In this document: positions 14,820 through 20,575 of the stretch, in pieces
Layout of the letters: the number at the start of each line of letters is the position of its first letter
Numbering within the stretch: the first letter of the stretch is position 1
Origin: a virus
Length of the DNA stretch: 25,730 bases
Direction: 5' to 3' (one strand)
Virus record (IMG/VR): IMGVR_UViG_3300020057_000144
Coordinates: 1 to 25,730 of that record
The notes under the pieces: generated by a model
The model's database searches: none
Seen by the model: only the letters and a program-made list of their open reading frames with translations
What the model was told of the DNA's origin: nothing
Program-made: the position numbers and the translations under genes

Positions 14820-15326
14820 TCAGGCGTCCGCGAGGATCGCGTCGAGCCACGCCTTGCCGCGCGGGCTCGGGTCGTGGACCACGGCGAACGGATAGAGTAG
14901 CGCGGTCTTCTGCGGATACTCGTAGTGGTCGATGCCGTTGTCGTCGGTCACCTTGCGCAGTCCGCGCGTTGTCTTTTTGGCGCGTGCCAGCACTTCCACG
15001 AATTTGCGCTTGACCTGCATTTCCTGGCCACGTTGAAACACGAACAGGCGCCCGTCGTTCCAGACCTCCGGCCTCGGGGTGTCGGTCGGGTTCCCGGATT
15101 CGTGAACGATGACGGTCATGATGTCCTCATTAAAGCGCAGGTTCTCCAGCTTGTCCTTCGACACCACGCGCTCCACGACTTCGATTACCGGAGAACTCAG
15201 CGCCTCGCGCGCGGGGCCGGTCGATTTGAGCTCGCGCGCGCTGTCCTGGCCGATTTGCTTTTCCGATGTTTCCTCGAAAGAGCGCGGCGCCACGATGGGC
15301 ACGCGCGCGTACTGACCTTTTGGCAT
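14820..15326 (-). CDS. Hypothetical virion assembly protein
   Basis: 168 residues, MPKGQYARVPIVAPRSFEET, with GGAG 7 bases before the ATG and a terminator-like hairpin just ahead of that. Residues 1-70 are charged and probably partly disordered. About 70-165 is a mixed alpha/beta domain with MTVIVHESGNPTDTPRPEVW, then RLFVFQRGQEMQVKRKFVEV and NGIDHYEYPQKTALLYPFAV, ending RGKAWLDAILADA. The block resembles small head-neck or coat-associated proteins of short-tailed phages, but I cannot name a family. Confidence 0.65.
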   Translation of the reverse strand: MPKGQYARVPIVAPRSFEETSEKQIGQDSARELKSTGPAREALSSPVIEVVERVVSKDKLENLRFNEDIMTVIVHESGNPTDTPRPEVWNDGRLFVFQRGQEMQVKRKFVEVLARAKKTTRGLRKVTDDNGIDHYEYPQKTALLYPFAVVHDPSPRGKAWLDAILADA

Positions 15327-15338
15327 AGCTTTACTCCA

Positions 15339-15361
15339 AAGAAAAGGCTCCCGAAGGAGTC
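15339..15361 (-). terminator. Intrinsic terminator ahead of the 168-residue gene
   Basis: On the minus strand GACTCC-TTCG-GGAGCC is followed by TTTTCTTT, a compact UUCG-loop hairpin with a T-tract. A second UUCG hairpin (GGGC-TTCG-GCCC, 15370-15381) lies between it and the previous stop. The T-tract ends about 13 bases before the ATG, so it can act as an attenuator for that gene. Confidence 0.7.
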
Positions 15362-15386
15362 GTGGTTGTGGGCCGAAGCCCGAAAA

Positions 15387-16139
15387 TTAAGCCGTCGTTA
15401 CGGTGATGGCCGAGTTGAGCAGGATGATGTCGGTTGCCGCCGCCGTAGTTCCGGTGATGAGCAGGTAGTATGACTTGCCTGCAGCCACAACTTCTGTCAG
15501 CCCGGTCTTGGACGTAACCGATGCGGTATCGGCGGTCACGCTGACCTGCGTCATGGTTGTGCCGATGTCGGCTTCTGTCGGGTCGGCCGCGACATTGGTC
15601 GTCGCCCGCAGAATTGCGTCAAGCGTGACCGTGCCGCCAGCAGACTCGATCTGCGCGTTGATTGTGAAGCCGGTGATGGTGTCGCCGATCCACAAGCCCT
15701 CAATCGGGACAATCAACGTACCGGCGGTCTGAGACGCGGCCATAGTCGCTACATACCCTTGGGTGGTCGCGGCACTGAGCACCCATCCTGCGACTGCGCC
15801 GACCCTGCCGCGCACGCCACACTTCATTGAGCGACCAGTGCGGACAACGCTTACGACGTTTACAGTGGTAGAGGTCAGAGTGGTGATCGTGGCACTGGTG
15901 ATGGTGGCGATTTCCCCGGACGCGCCCAGCACCAAGGCTTTGCCGCTCGCCGCGGTGCCGTTGGTGATGCCGTCGATCTTGGCTAAATCGGCGGCGGCGA
16001 TGCTGTTGAGCGCAGCCAGTTCGGCCACGTCCACATTGGTGAGCGTCCTATCTGCATTCTCAACCGTGATGACCGCGCCCTTCTTGATGTACAGGGCTTT
16101 TAACACCTCGATATTTGCGAATTTCTTCCAGCTAATCAT
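15387..16139 (-). CDS. Fibre-like protein with shared N-terminal anchor domain
   Basis: 250 residues, MISWKKFANIEVLKALYIKK. AGGAG is upstream. Residues 1-48 match the first 48 residues of the S74-domain fibre gene at about 34 positions, so both carry the same N-terminal module. Residues 50-100 are a Thr/Ala-rich stem (ATITSATITTLTSTTVNVVS). About 105-250 is a beta-rich Thr/Ala/Val domain (GLWIGDTITGFTINAQIESA, GKSYYLLITGTTAAATDIIL) that looks like a fibre tip or decoration domain. No catalytic motif. Likely attached to the virion through the shared anchor. Confidence 0.75.
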   Translation of the reverse strand: MISWKKFANIEVLKALYIKKGAVITVENADRTLTNVDVAELAALNSIAAADLAKIDGITNGTAASGKALVLGASGEIATITSATITTLTSTTVNVVSVVRTGRSMKCGVRGRVGAVAGWVLSAATTQGYVATMAASQTAGTLIVPIEGLWIGDTITGFTINAQIESAGGTVTLDAILRATTNVAADPTEADIGTTMTQVSVTADTASVTSKTGLTEVVAAGKSYYLLITGTTAAATDIILLNSAITVTTA

Positions 16140-16166
16140 TTCCGCTCCTTAGTTTTGAAGTTGTAA
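16140..16166 (-). promoter_or_regulatory. Duplicated leader with ribosome site, copy 2
   Basis: The minus-strand leader of the 250-residue gene contains TTTTTACAACTTCAAAAC followed by TAAGGA. A 24-base identical stretch is found before the 462-residue gene. A partial inverted repeat, GACCCC...GGGGTC with a long loop, lies just upstream of it (to about 16195) and may be a decayed terminator stem. Confidence 0.6.
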
Positions 16167-16244
16167 AAATAACAGGACCCCACAGCAGTACTTCCGCGCC
16201 CAGGTTAAGGGGTCGCCGTCCAACGTGAGTAGGCCCATTGTTCG

Positions 16245-17633
16245 TTAGCGTGCTTCGAGGGCTTCAACTTTAGCGATGAGCATTTGAATCGCTCCATACA
16301 TCGCCGCATAGATCTGGTCAGAATTCAGGGAGAGGCAATCGTCAATCGTGACGGTTTTTGTTTTCGGCCTGGATACAGTACGCATCCGCGGAACCGCGTG
16401 CATCATCGGCGCGCCATCAACAATCACAGGCCTTCCCATCTCGTCCACTACGGCAACTTCATCAAACTGCGGGACTGTGACGGTCTCAGTTGTGCTGGTC
16501 ATTTTCCGGGTCGGAATGCCGTCGATAATCTCAATGCTGGTTGATTCTGTGGTCCTTGCCTCGTCTATCGTCACCTGCTCTTTGACATTCTCAAACCCAT
16601 CATCTTCGGGGACGAAATCGAATTTCCTGGTCGGCGTGGACTTTGGAAATACCTGCTGGACATCCTGCGCAATCCAACCCAGCTTTGCTCTGTCCTTCAC
16701 ATCACCGAGCGTGTACGAGCTATCTTTCCACGTATAGCGTTTAAGGGGGAGGTACTTCACAATTTCATAGCAACGGTCCAAATCAGCGAGGGTGATGTCG
16801 GTTTTCAGGCGCTCGTCTGAGGCAATGGTCCACGTGTTTGTGGACGGCTTTGTGGCTCCGTCTGTGGATATTTCTAATTGGGTCGCGGGATTCGTCTTGC
16901 CGATGCCGACGCTGCCTTTCAGCGCCGTAAAAAGGATACTGTCATTACCCAAGACCACGGAATTGGAACCAATACCTGTAGCATCGAATCCGATGACTAT
17001 CTGATTAGTTTGTGAATCCGCTAGGGCTTTTGTGCCATGGCCCAAGAATACAGAGTTAGCAGGTGCCGCATTGACAGTCGTGCCGTCTGTTAGGTATCTG
17101 CCCGCACCAGATCCCATTGCATTGTTGTTGGAACCGTTGACGTTGCTTACGAGGGCATTATGCCCAATTCCATTGTTGTTGGAACCGCCTTTGTTGTTGT
17201 AGAGGGCATTAACTCCCAGCGCATTGTTTGATGCACCGGTTTCGTTGAAGAAGAGGGACTGATAACCAATACCATTGTTATTATCCGCCGCACTTGTTTT
17301 TCCCGTAGCGCTACTAGCAGACCCCGCCTGATACCCAACCCAAGTATTAAACTGTCCTAAATCATACTTTCCGGCTTCAAAACCTATTTGAGTTCTTTGG
17401 TCGGCATTGACGAAATCAATCACGTCGGTGACTTGGATGGTTGTGGCTGAGATTGCCCCTGTTATTGCTAGGCCAGCGCTACTGGCGGAGGCAATGCTGT
17501 TGATCGCAGCCAGTTCGGCCAGGTCCAGATTGGCGAGCGTCCCGTCGGCACGGTCAACCGTGATGACCGCGCCCCTCTTGATGCGCAGGACTTTGAACAC
17601 CTCGATATTATTGAATTTCTTCCAGTTAAGCAT
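16245..17633 (-). CDS. Tail fibre with YadA-like head repeats and S74 chaperone domain
   Basis: 462 residues, MLNWKKFNNIEVFKVLRIKR. Residues 1-50 are the anchor module also found in the next gene. About 85-232 are YadA/haemagglutinin-type beta-roll repeats (NNGIGYQSLFFNETGASNNA, NNAMGSGAGRY, SVVLGNDSIL). About 268-330 begin a Peptidase_S74 intramolecular chaperone: ASDERLKTDIT with Ser272 and Lys277 in the Ser-x4-Lys spacing of the self-cleaving dyad, then LDRCYEIVKYLPLKRYTWKD and AKLGWIAQDVQQVFP. The domain carries a roughly 95-residue insert (about 333-428) before the final LNSDQIYAAMYGAIQMLIAK helix. Such proteins trimerise, and the chaperone then cuts itself off just before the Ser. It is an adsorption fibre. 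Confidence 0.9.
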   Translation of the reverse strand: MLNWKKFNNIEVFKVLRIKRGAVITVDRADGTLANLDLAELAAINSIASASSAGLAITGAISATTIQVTDVIDFVNADQRTQIGFEAGKYDLGQFNTWVGYQAGSASSATGKTSAADNNNGIGYQSLFFNETGASNNALGVNALYNNKGGSNNNGIGHNALVSNVNGSNNNAMGSGAGRYLTDGTTVNAAPANSVFLGHGTKALADSQTNQIVIGFDATGIGSNSVVLGNDSILFTALKGSVGIGKTNPATQLEISTDGATKPSTNTWTIASDERLKTDITLADLDRCYEIVKYLPLKRYTWKDSSYTLGDVKDRAKLGWIAQDVQQVFPKSTPTRKFDFVPEDDGFENVKEQVTIDEARTTESTSIEIIDGIPTRKMTSTTETVTVPQFDEVAVVDEMGRPVIVDGAPMMHAVPRMRTVSRPKTKTVTIDDCLSLNSDQIYAAMYGAIQMLIAKVEALEAR

Positions 17634-17661
17634 TGCCGTTCCTTAGTTTTGAAGTTGTAAA
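17634..17661 (-). promoter_or_regulatory. Duplicated leader with ribosome site, copy 1
   Basis: This is the minus-strand leader of the 462-residue fibre gene: TTTTTACAACTTCAAAAC, then TAAGGAACGGCA and ATG. It shares 24 consecutive bases with the leader of the 250-residue gene, so the duplication that copied the anchor domain also copied the untranslated leader. Confidence 0.65.
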
Positions 17662-17690
17662 AAGAAGGGCGCATTGTAAGCGCCCTTCTT
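17658..17690 (-). terminator. Strong intrinsic terminator before the S74 fibre gene
   Basis: AAGAAGGGCGC (arm 17662-17672) and GCGCCCTTCTT (17680-17690) form a perfect 11-base-pair stem with a 7-base loop. On the minus strand it is followed by TTTAC directly after the stem's own TT; on the plus strand by TCTTTT. It could therefore stop transcription from either side. It lies 28 bases ahead of the fibre ATG, so that gene depends on readthrough, antitermination or a nearby promoter. Confidence 0.85.
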
Positions 17691-17721
17691 TCTTTTCCTG
17701 CAACCTGTTTGTTAGGATATC

Positions 17722-18183
17722 TTAGGAGATCTGCGGCGCCAGCGGCATGCCACCGGCGAAGTCGTACCAGGTCTCCGTCACGCCCGCAGCATCGAAGTTC
17801 GTGGTGCCCAGGGTGAACGTCACCGCGACCGTCTTAACTTTCACCCCGCCGACCGGGCACTTGTTGGTTGTCGGCGCTGACCATTGGACCGCCGTGCCGT
17901 TTGTCAGGTTGGTGTTCAGCACTTCATCGCCCTTGATTGTCGACAGGGCGCCCGCAGAATCGAGCAGCAACAGATACAAGCAGGTTGTATCGACTGCCTG
18001 CACCGCTGCGGCGCCGGTGTCGACGTTGTCGACGTCGGCCAAGTGATAAGCAATACCATTGATGGCGAAATCAGTCCCGGCGCCGTTTGGCGCCGTGAAC
18101 TTCACCCGGTCCGCCGTGCCGGCGATGCCGAGCCCGGCCTTGGTCAGGCATCCGGTGAAACCACTTAGAGTCATGATGTCCAT
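17722..18183 (-). CDS. Hypothetical post-capsid structural protein
   Basis: 153 residues, MDIMTLSGFTGCLTKAGLGI, with AAGGAG 7 bases before the ATG. It is beta-rich with Thr, Ala and Val: RVKFTAPNGAGTDFAINGIA, YHLADVDNVDTGAAAVQAVD, GGVKVKTVAVTFTLGTTNFD, ending ETWYDFAGGMPLAPQIS. No catalytic or membrane motif. Directly after the major capsid gene and behind its terminator, it is a candidate head decoration or stabilising protein, inferred from position and beta-rich composition. Confidence 0.7.
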   Translation of the reverse strand: MDIMTLSGFTGCLTKAGLGIAGTADRVKFTAPNGAGTDFAINGIAYHLADVDNVDTGAAAVQAVDTTCLYLLLLDSAGALSTIKGDEVLNTNLTNGTAVQWSAPTTNKCPVGGVKVKTVAVTFTLGTTNFDAAGVTETWYDFAGGMPLAPQIS

Positions 18184-18208
18184 TTACTTTCTCCTTGAGA
18201 TTTGCTTG

Positions 18209-18238
18209 AAATCAATCAAAGGCCGCCCGTAGGCGGCC
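18209..18238 (-). terminator. Intrinsic terminator after major capsid gene
   Basis: On the minus strand GGCCGCC-TACG-GGCGGCC (stem 18221-18238) is followed by TTTGATTGATTT. It is a strong stem with a broken T-tract, 48 bases past the capsid stop. A terminator directly after the most abundant structural protein is common in phages and would lower expression of the genes downstream. Confidence 0.7.
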
Positions 18239-18243
18239 CCTGG

Positions 18244-18278
18244 ATTGCAGTGCAGTGCATTGCAGTGCATTGCAGTGC
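18244..18278. repeat. Decamer repeat between capsid gene and terminator
   Basis: On the plus strand ATTGCAGTGC occurs three times (18244-18253, 18259-18268, 18269-18278), with an extra AGTGC half-unit after the first copy. It fills the space between the capsid stop and the terminator stem. TGCA is self-complementary, so the RNA may fold. Function unknown. Confidence 0.8.
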
Positions 18279-18285
18279 GGTTTGA

Positions 18286-19326
18286 TTACAGGGCGGTGCG
18301 GCCCGCTTCGATGACGCCCATCCAGCCGCCGTTGGCGACCAGGACAGCGGACCAGAACTTCGCGCCCACATAACCACGTTGGCGCAGCGGATCGGTCTTG
18401 TCCTCGCGGGTGTGCGGGATGTGGATCAGGTCGAAACTGTCCATACCTCGCAGTGCCACGTCGCACGCAGCCTCTTCGCCCATCACGATCATGGGGTAGA
18501 CATCGGCGCTGGTGCCGAGGGTCGAGTACAGCGTGGTGCCGGAGATGGCGGCGCCCGCATCGGCGTAGGCCGTGAGTTCCGGGCTGGTGATGAAGCGATA
18601 GCGCTCGCAAGCGCCCAGCTCGAACTCGCTGATGGCCTGGCCGCTGGCGTACTTCTCGCGCGGGGTAAAGCCCGGCAGGTCGCGGATGTCCGGCTCCATG
18701 TCCGTGGAGCAGAACACGATGTAGCCGGCAGAAATCGCCGACGTATCGTAGTCCGGCGACGGCTTCAGGATCCGGGTTTTCATCTTCGCGTGGTTGAGTT
18801 GCAGCGTTTGCGCCATCTTGCGGATGACGTTCAGGCTGACGGTCTCGTCCACGGTCACGCGGCTGGTGCCACCGGCGTAGAGCACGTTGGTGGCGGCTTT
18901 CAACGATCCGAAGCGGACCATTTCCCGCACCAGGCCCATGCGCTCGCCGGTCTGGATGCGCATTTCCTCCGGAATGTCGTCCTCGTACAGTTCCGCGGCC
19001 TTGTCGGTGTAGCTGTAGAGCGCGGCGTACTGCTGCAGTACGATACTGACATCCACCGGGGTTAGGGTTTCCGCCGCAGGCGTCACGCCTTCCGCTGTGA
19101 TGTGCGCAGCGGCGCTGACAGACGGACGGTTCTGCGTGCTGACGCTGGAGGTCGTGGCGCCGTAAGGCAGCCAGCGACGATAGGTGATGTTGTCGCCCTT
19201 GTTCGGTGGCATCTTCACCATCTTGCAGCCGAGCGATAGGACTTCAACCGGCATCGCGTGCGCTAGGGTCTCGCCCTTGATCTCGTTTACACGTCCGGCA
19301 TTGGTTGTATAAGCATGCGTAGGCAT
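18286..19326 (-). CDS. Major capsid protein, N4-gp56 family
   Basis: 346 residues, MPTHAYTTNAGRVNEIKGET. AAAGGAAA lies upstream of the ATG. LAHAMPVEVLSLGCKMVKMP followed by NKGDNITYRRWLPYG is the family signature at about 21-56. It continues with AEGVTPAAETLTPVDVSIVL and QQYAALYSYTDKAAELYEDD, the E-loop and spine-helix region of an HK97-fold capsid protein of the N4 gp56 type. The C-terminal part has GYIVFCSTDMEPDIRDLPGF, RFITSPELTAYADAG and RQRGYVGAKFWSAVLVANGG. Length is a little under the N4 protein's roughly 400 residues. It assembles the icosahedral shell on the scaffold encoded just upstream. Confidence 0.88.
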   Translation of the reverse strand: MPTHAYTTNAGRVNEIKGETLAHAMPVEVLSLGCKMVKMPPNKGDNITYRRWLPYGATTSSVSTQNRPSVSAAAHITAEGVTPAAETLTPVDVSIVLQQYAALYSYTDKAAELYEDDIPEEMRIQTGERMGLVREMVRFGSLKAATNVLYAGGTSRVTVDETVSLNVIRKMAQTLQLNHAKMKTRILKPSPDYDTSAISAGYIVFCSTDMEPDIRDLPGFTPREKYASGQAISEFELGACERYRFITSPELTAYADAGAAISGTTLYSTLGTSADVYPMIVMGEEAACDVALRGMDSFDLIHIPHTREDKTDPLRQRGYVGAKFWSAVLVANGGWMGVIEAGRTAL

Positions 19327-19347
19327 GGTATTTTTCCTTTGATGTGT

Positions 19348-20268
19348 TTAACCCCCTCGCACGCGCATGAACCCGCGATTGAAGGCGGCCTGATCGGAGA
19401 CTGCGGATGCCCCTGGAGCGCTTCGGCCTTTCGGCGCGATGGCTCGTTCGAGGCGACTGGTGTTTTGTTGACGTGTGCCCTGGCCTTGCTGCTTCCAGTT
19501 TTTGAATTTATCGAGACCTTCGGAGATAAAAGTAGCACTCTGGCTCTCAAGGAATTCGGCGCGATAGTCGGTTTGTTGCGTTGACAGCCACAAAGACAGG
19601 TCTTGACTGTCCCGGATGGATTTCCAGTCGCGATGGAAGTGCGAAAGCATTTCCTCGTTGACCTTTTGAAGCAGCTCTGACTCACGTTCCAATACCACCT
19701 TGTTGACGTGTGTAGAGACGTGCTCCTGCGTGACTGACGCGCCTGCTGAAGGTGTGCCAAACAGCAATTGGCCGAGATCGCCGAGATCGCCCGCAAGTGC
19801 TTCCGCAATGTCCGGATACTCTGCCTGCAATCTCTTCAATGATTCGGCCTTGATCTCCCGCCTGCCCAGCCCGGCGTTCGCCGTGGTGAGTTGTTGCTGG
19901 ATGTCGCCGAACTTCCCGAATACCTGCCGCAACTGCTTTTCTACCTTGTCCTTGGAGTCTCGAAGCTCCCCAACCTGGCCCAGCAACGCTTTGATCTCGG
20001 ATTCCTTGAGCCCGGCCAGCACCGGCTGTTCCGCGTCGGCCGCTAGGGCGGGCGCTTCTTCAGTTGTGGTAGCGTCTGGCGGTTCGGTACTCGCGTCCTC
20101 TTTAGTCGGTACAACAGGCGTACCGCGCACCCGCCCGAAACCCGCGGCAAAAGATGCGTCAGCTTCCTGTTGTACTGCCGCGTCCTGCTCGGCAGTCGGT
20201 TGCGTTGGAACGTCCTGCTGTTCCGTCGTAAACTCCGTGTCCTGCGTCTGCTCGGCCTGTGTCGTCAC
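19348..20268 (-). CDS. Capsid scaffolding protein
   Basis: 306 residues from GTG at 20268 (AAGAGG 6 bases upstream). The longer TTG-initiated frame from 20301 would start inside the terminator stem and is rejected. It is very acidic and Gln/Thr-rich at the N-terminus (TTQAEQTQDTEFTTEQQDVP). About 85-150 is a coiled coil (LLGQVGELRDSKDKVEKQLR, then QLTTANAGLGRREIKAESLK). The middle is helical and charged, and the C-terminus is basic (KFKNWKQQGQGTRQQ.. SRLERAIAPKGRS), ending FNRGFMRVRGG. An acidic disordered head, a coiled coil and a basic capsid-binding tail immediately before the capsid gene fit a scaffold. The GFMRVRGG ending echoes FGRVRG near residue 45. Confidence 0.8.
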   Translation of the reverse strand: MTTQAEQTQDTEFTTEQQDVPTQPTAEQDAAVQQEADASFAAGFGRVRGTPVVPTKEDASTEPPDATTTEEAPALAADAEQPVLAGLKESEIKALLGQVGELRDSKDKVEKQLRQVFGKFGDIQQQLTTANAGLGRREIKAESLKRLQAEYPDIAEALAGDLGDLGQLLFGTPSAGASVTQEHVSTHVNKVVLERESELLQKVNEEMLSHFHRDWKSIRDSQDLSLWLSTQQTDYRAEFLESQSATFISEGLDKFKNWKQQGQGTRQQNTSRLERAIAPKGRSAPGASAVSDQAAFNRGFMRVRGG

Positions 20269-20280
20269 GTCAACCTCTTG

Positions 20281-20309
20281 AAAAACAAAAAGCCCGCGCA
20301 AGGCGGGCT
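20281..20309 (-). terminator. Intrinsic terminator abutting the scaffold gene
   Basis: On the minus strand AGCCCGC-CTTGC-GCGGGCT (20291-20309) runs straight into TTTTGTTTTT (20281-20290), a textbook intrinsic terminator. The T-tract ends 12 bases before the scaffold GTG, with the ribosome site AAGAGG in between, so terminator and initiation site almost touch. Confidence 0.85.
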
Positions 20310-20335
20310 CTCAACTGTCGAAGGGCGTTAATTGC

Positions 20336-20357
20336 TTAAGTTACTTAAGTTACTTAA
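20336..20357. repeat. AT-rich nonamer repeat at gene end
   Basis: TTAAGTTAC on the plus strand occurs twice in tandem (20336-20353), followed by another TTAA, overlapping the last codons and stop of the 70-residue gene. It stands out as AT-rich in GC-rich surroundings, just ahead of the terminator. No recognisable promoter boxes were seen. Confidence 0.6.
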
Positions 20358-20562
20358 CGTCGTCCGACTCCTGCGGCGTCGGCGGGTAGGCCAAGGCCAA
20401 AAATACTTTGCATTCAGCAATCCTTCCACGGATGCGCTCGGTCTTCGCTGCGTCGTGGCTGCCGTCGTTCATCGCGCGCCAGTAGTCAAGGCGCTCTTCG
20501 TAGTGTTTTTGCAGTTTCAACCAGGTCGGCGAAAACAAGTCACCGGGCAGGAGGACGGCCAT
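20350..20562 (-). CDS. Small hypothetical protein between portal and scaffold
   Basis: 70 residues from ATG at 20562 (MAVLLPGDLFSPTWLKLQKH), 13 bases after the portal stop with GAAGGCG upstream; a longer in-frame ORF to 20760 lies inside the portal gene and is rejected. It is predicted helical: LKLQKHYEERLDYWRAMNDG then DAAKTERIRGRIAECKVFLA, with a proline-rich tail. Its size and place match the small proteins often found between portal and scaffold genes in short-tailed phages. Function unknown. Confidence 0.75.
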   Translation of the reverse strand: MAVLLPGDLFSPTWLKLQKHYEERLDYWRAMNDGSHDAAKTERIRGRIAECKVFLALAYPPTPQESDDVK

Positions 20563-20575
20563 TAGTGGTTCGCCT

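Noticed and set aside
13952-15013. 353-codon plus-strand ORF
   Set aside because: It covers three well-placed minus-strand genes, is rich in Ser/Arg/Ala as antisense frames of Ala/Glu-rich proteins are, and has no context on that strand.
4187-17633. Diversity-generating retroelement acting on a fibre gene
   Set aside because: No reverse transcriptase, no template repeat pair and no C-type lectin-like variable end were found in the window. The shared fibre N-termini are domain duplication, not adenine-specific variation.
20268-20301. TTG start for the scaffold protein
   Set aside because: It lies within the terminator stem and codes for a hydrophobic run of the T-tract; the GTG at 20268 has a ribosome site at good spacing.
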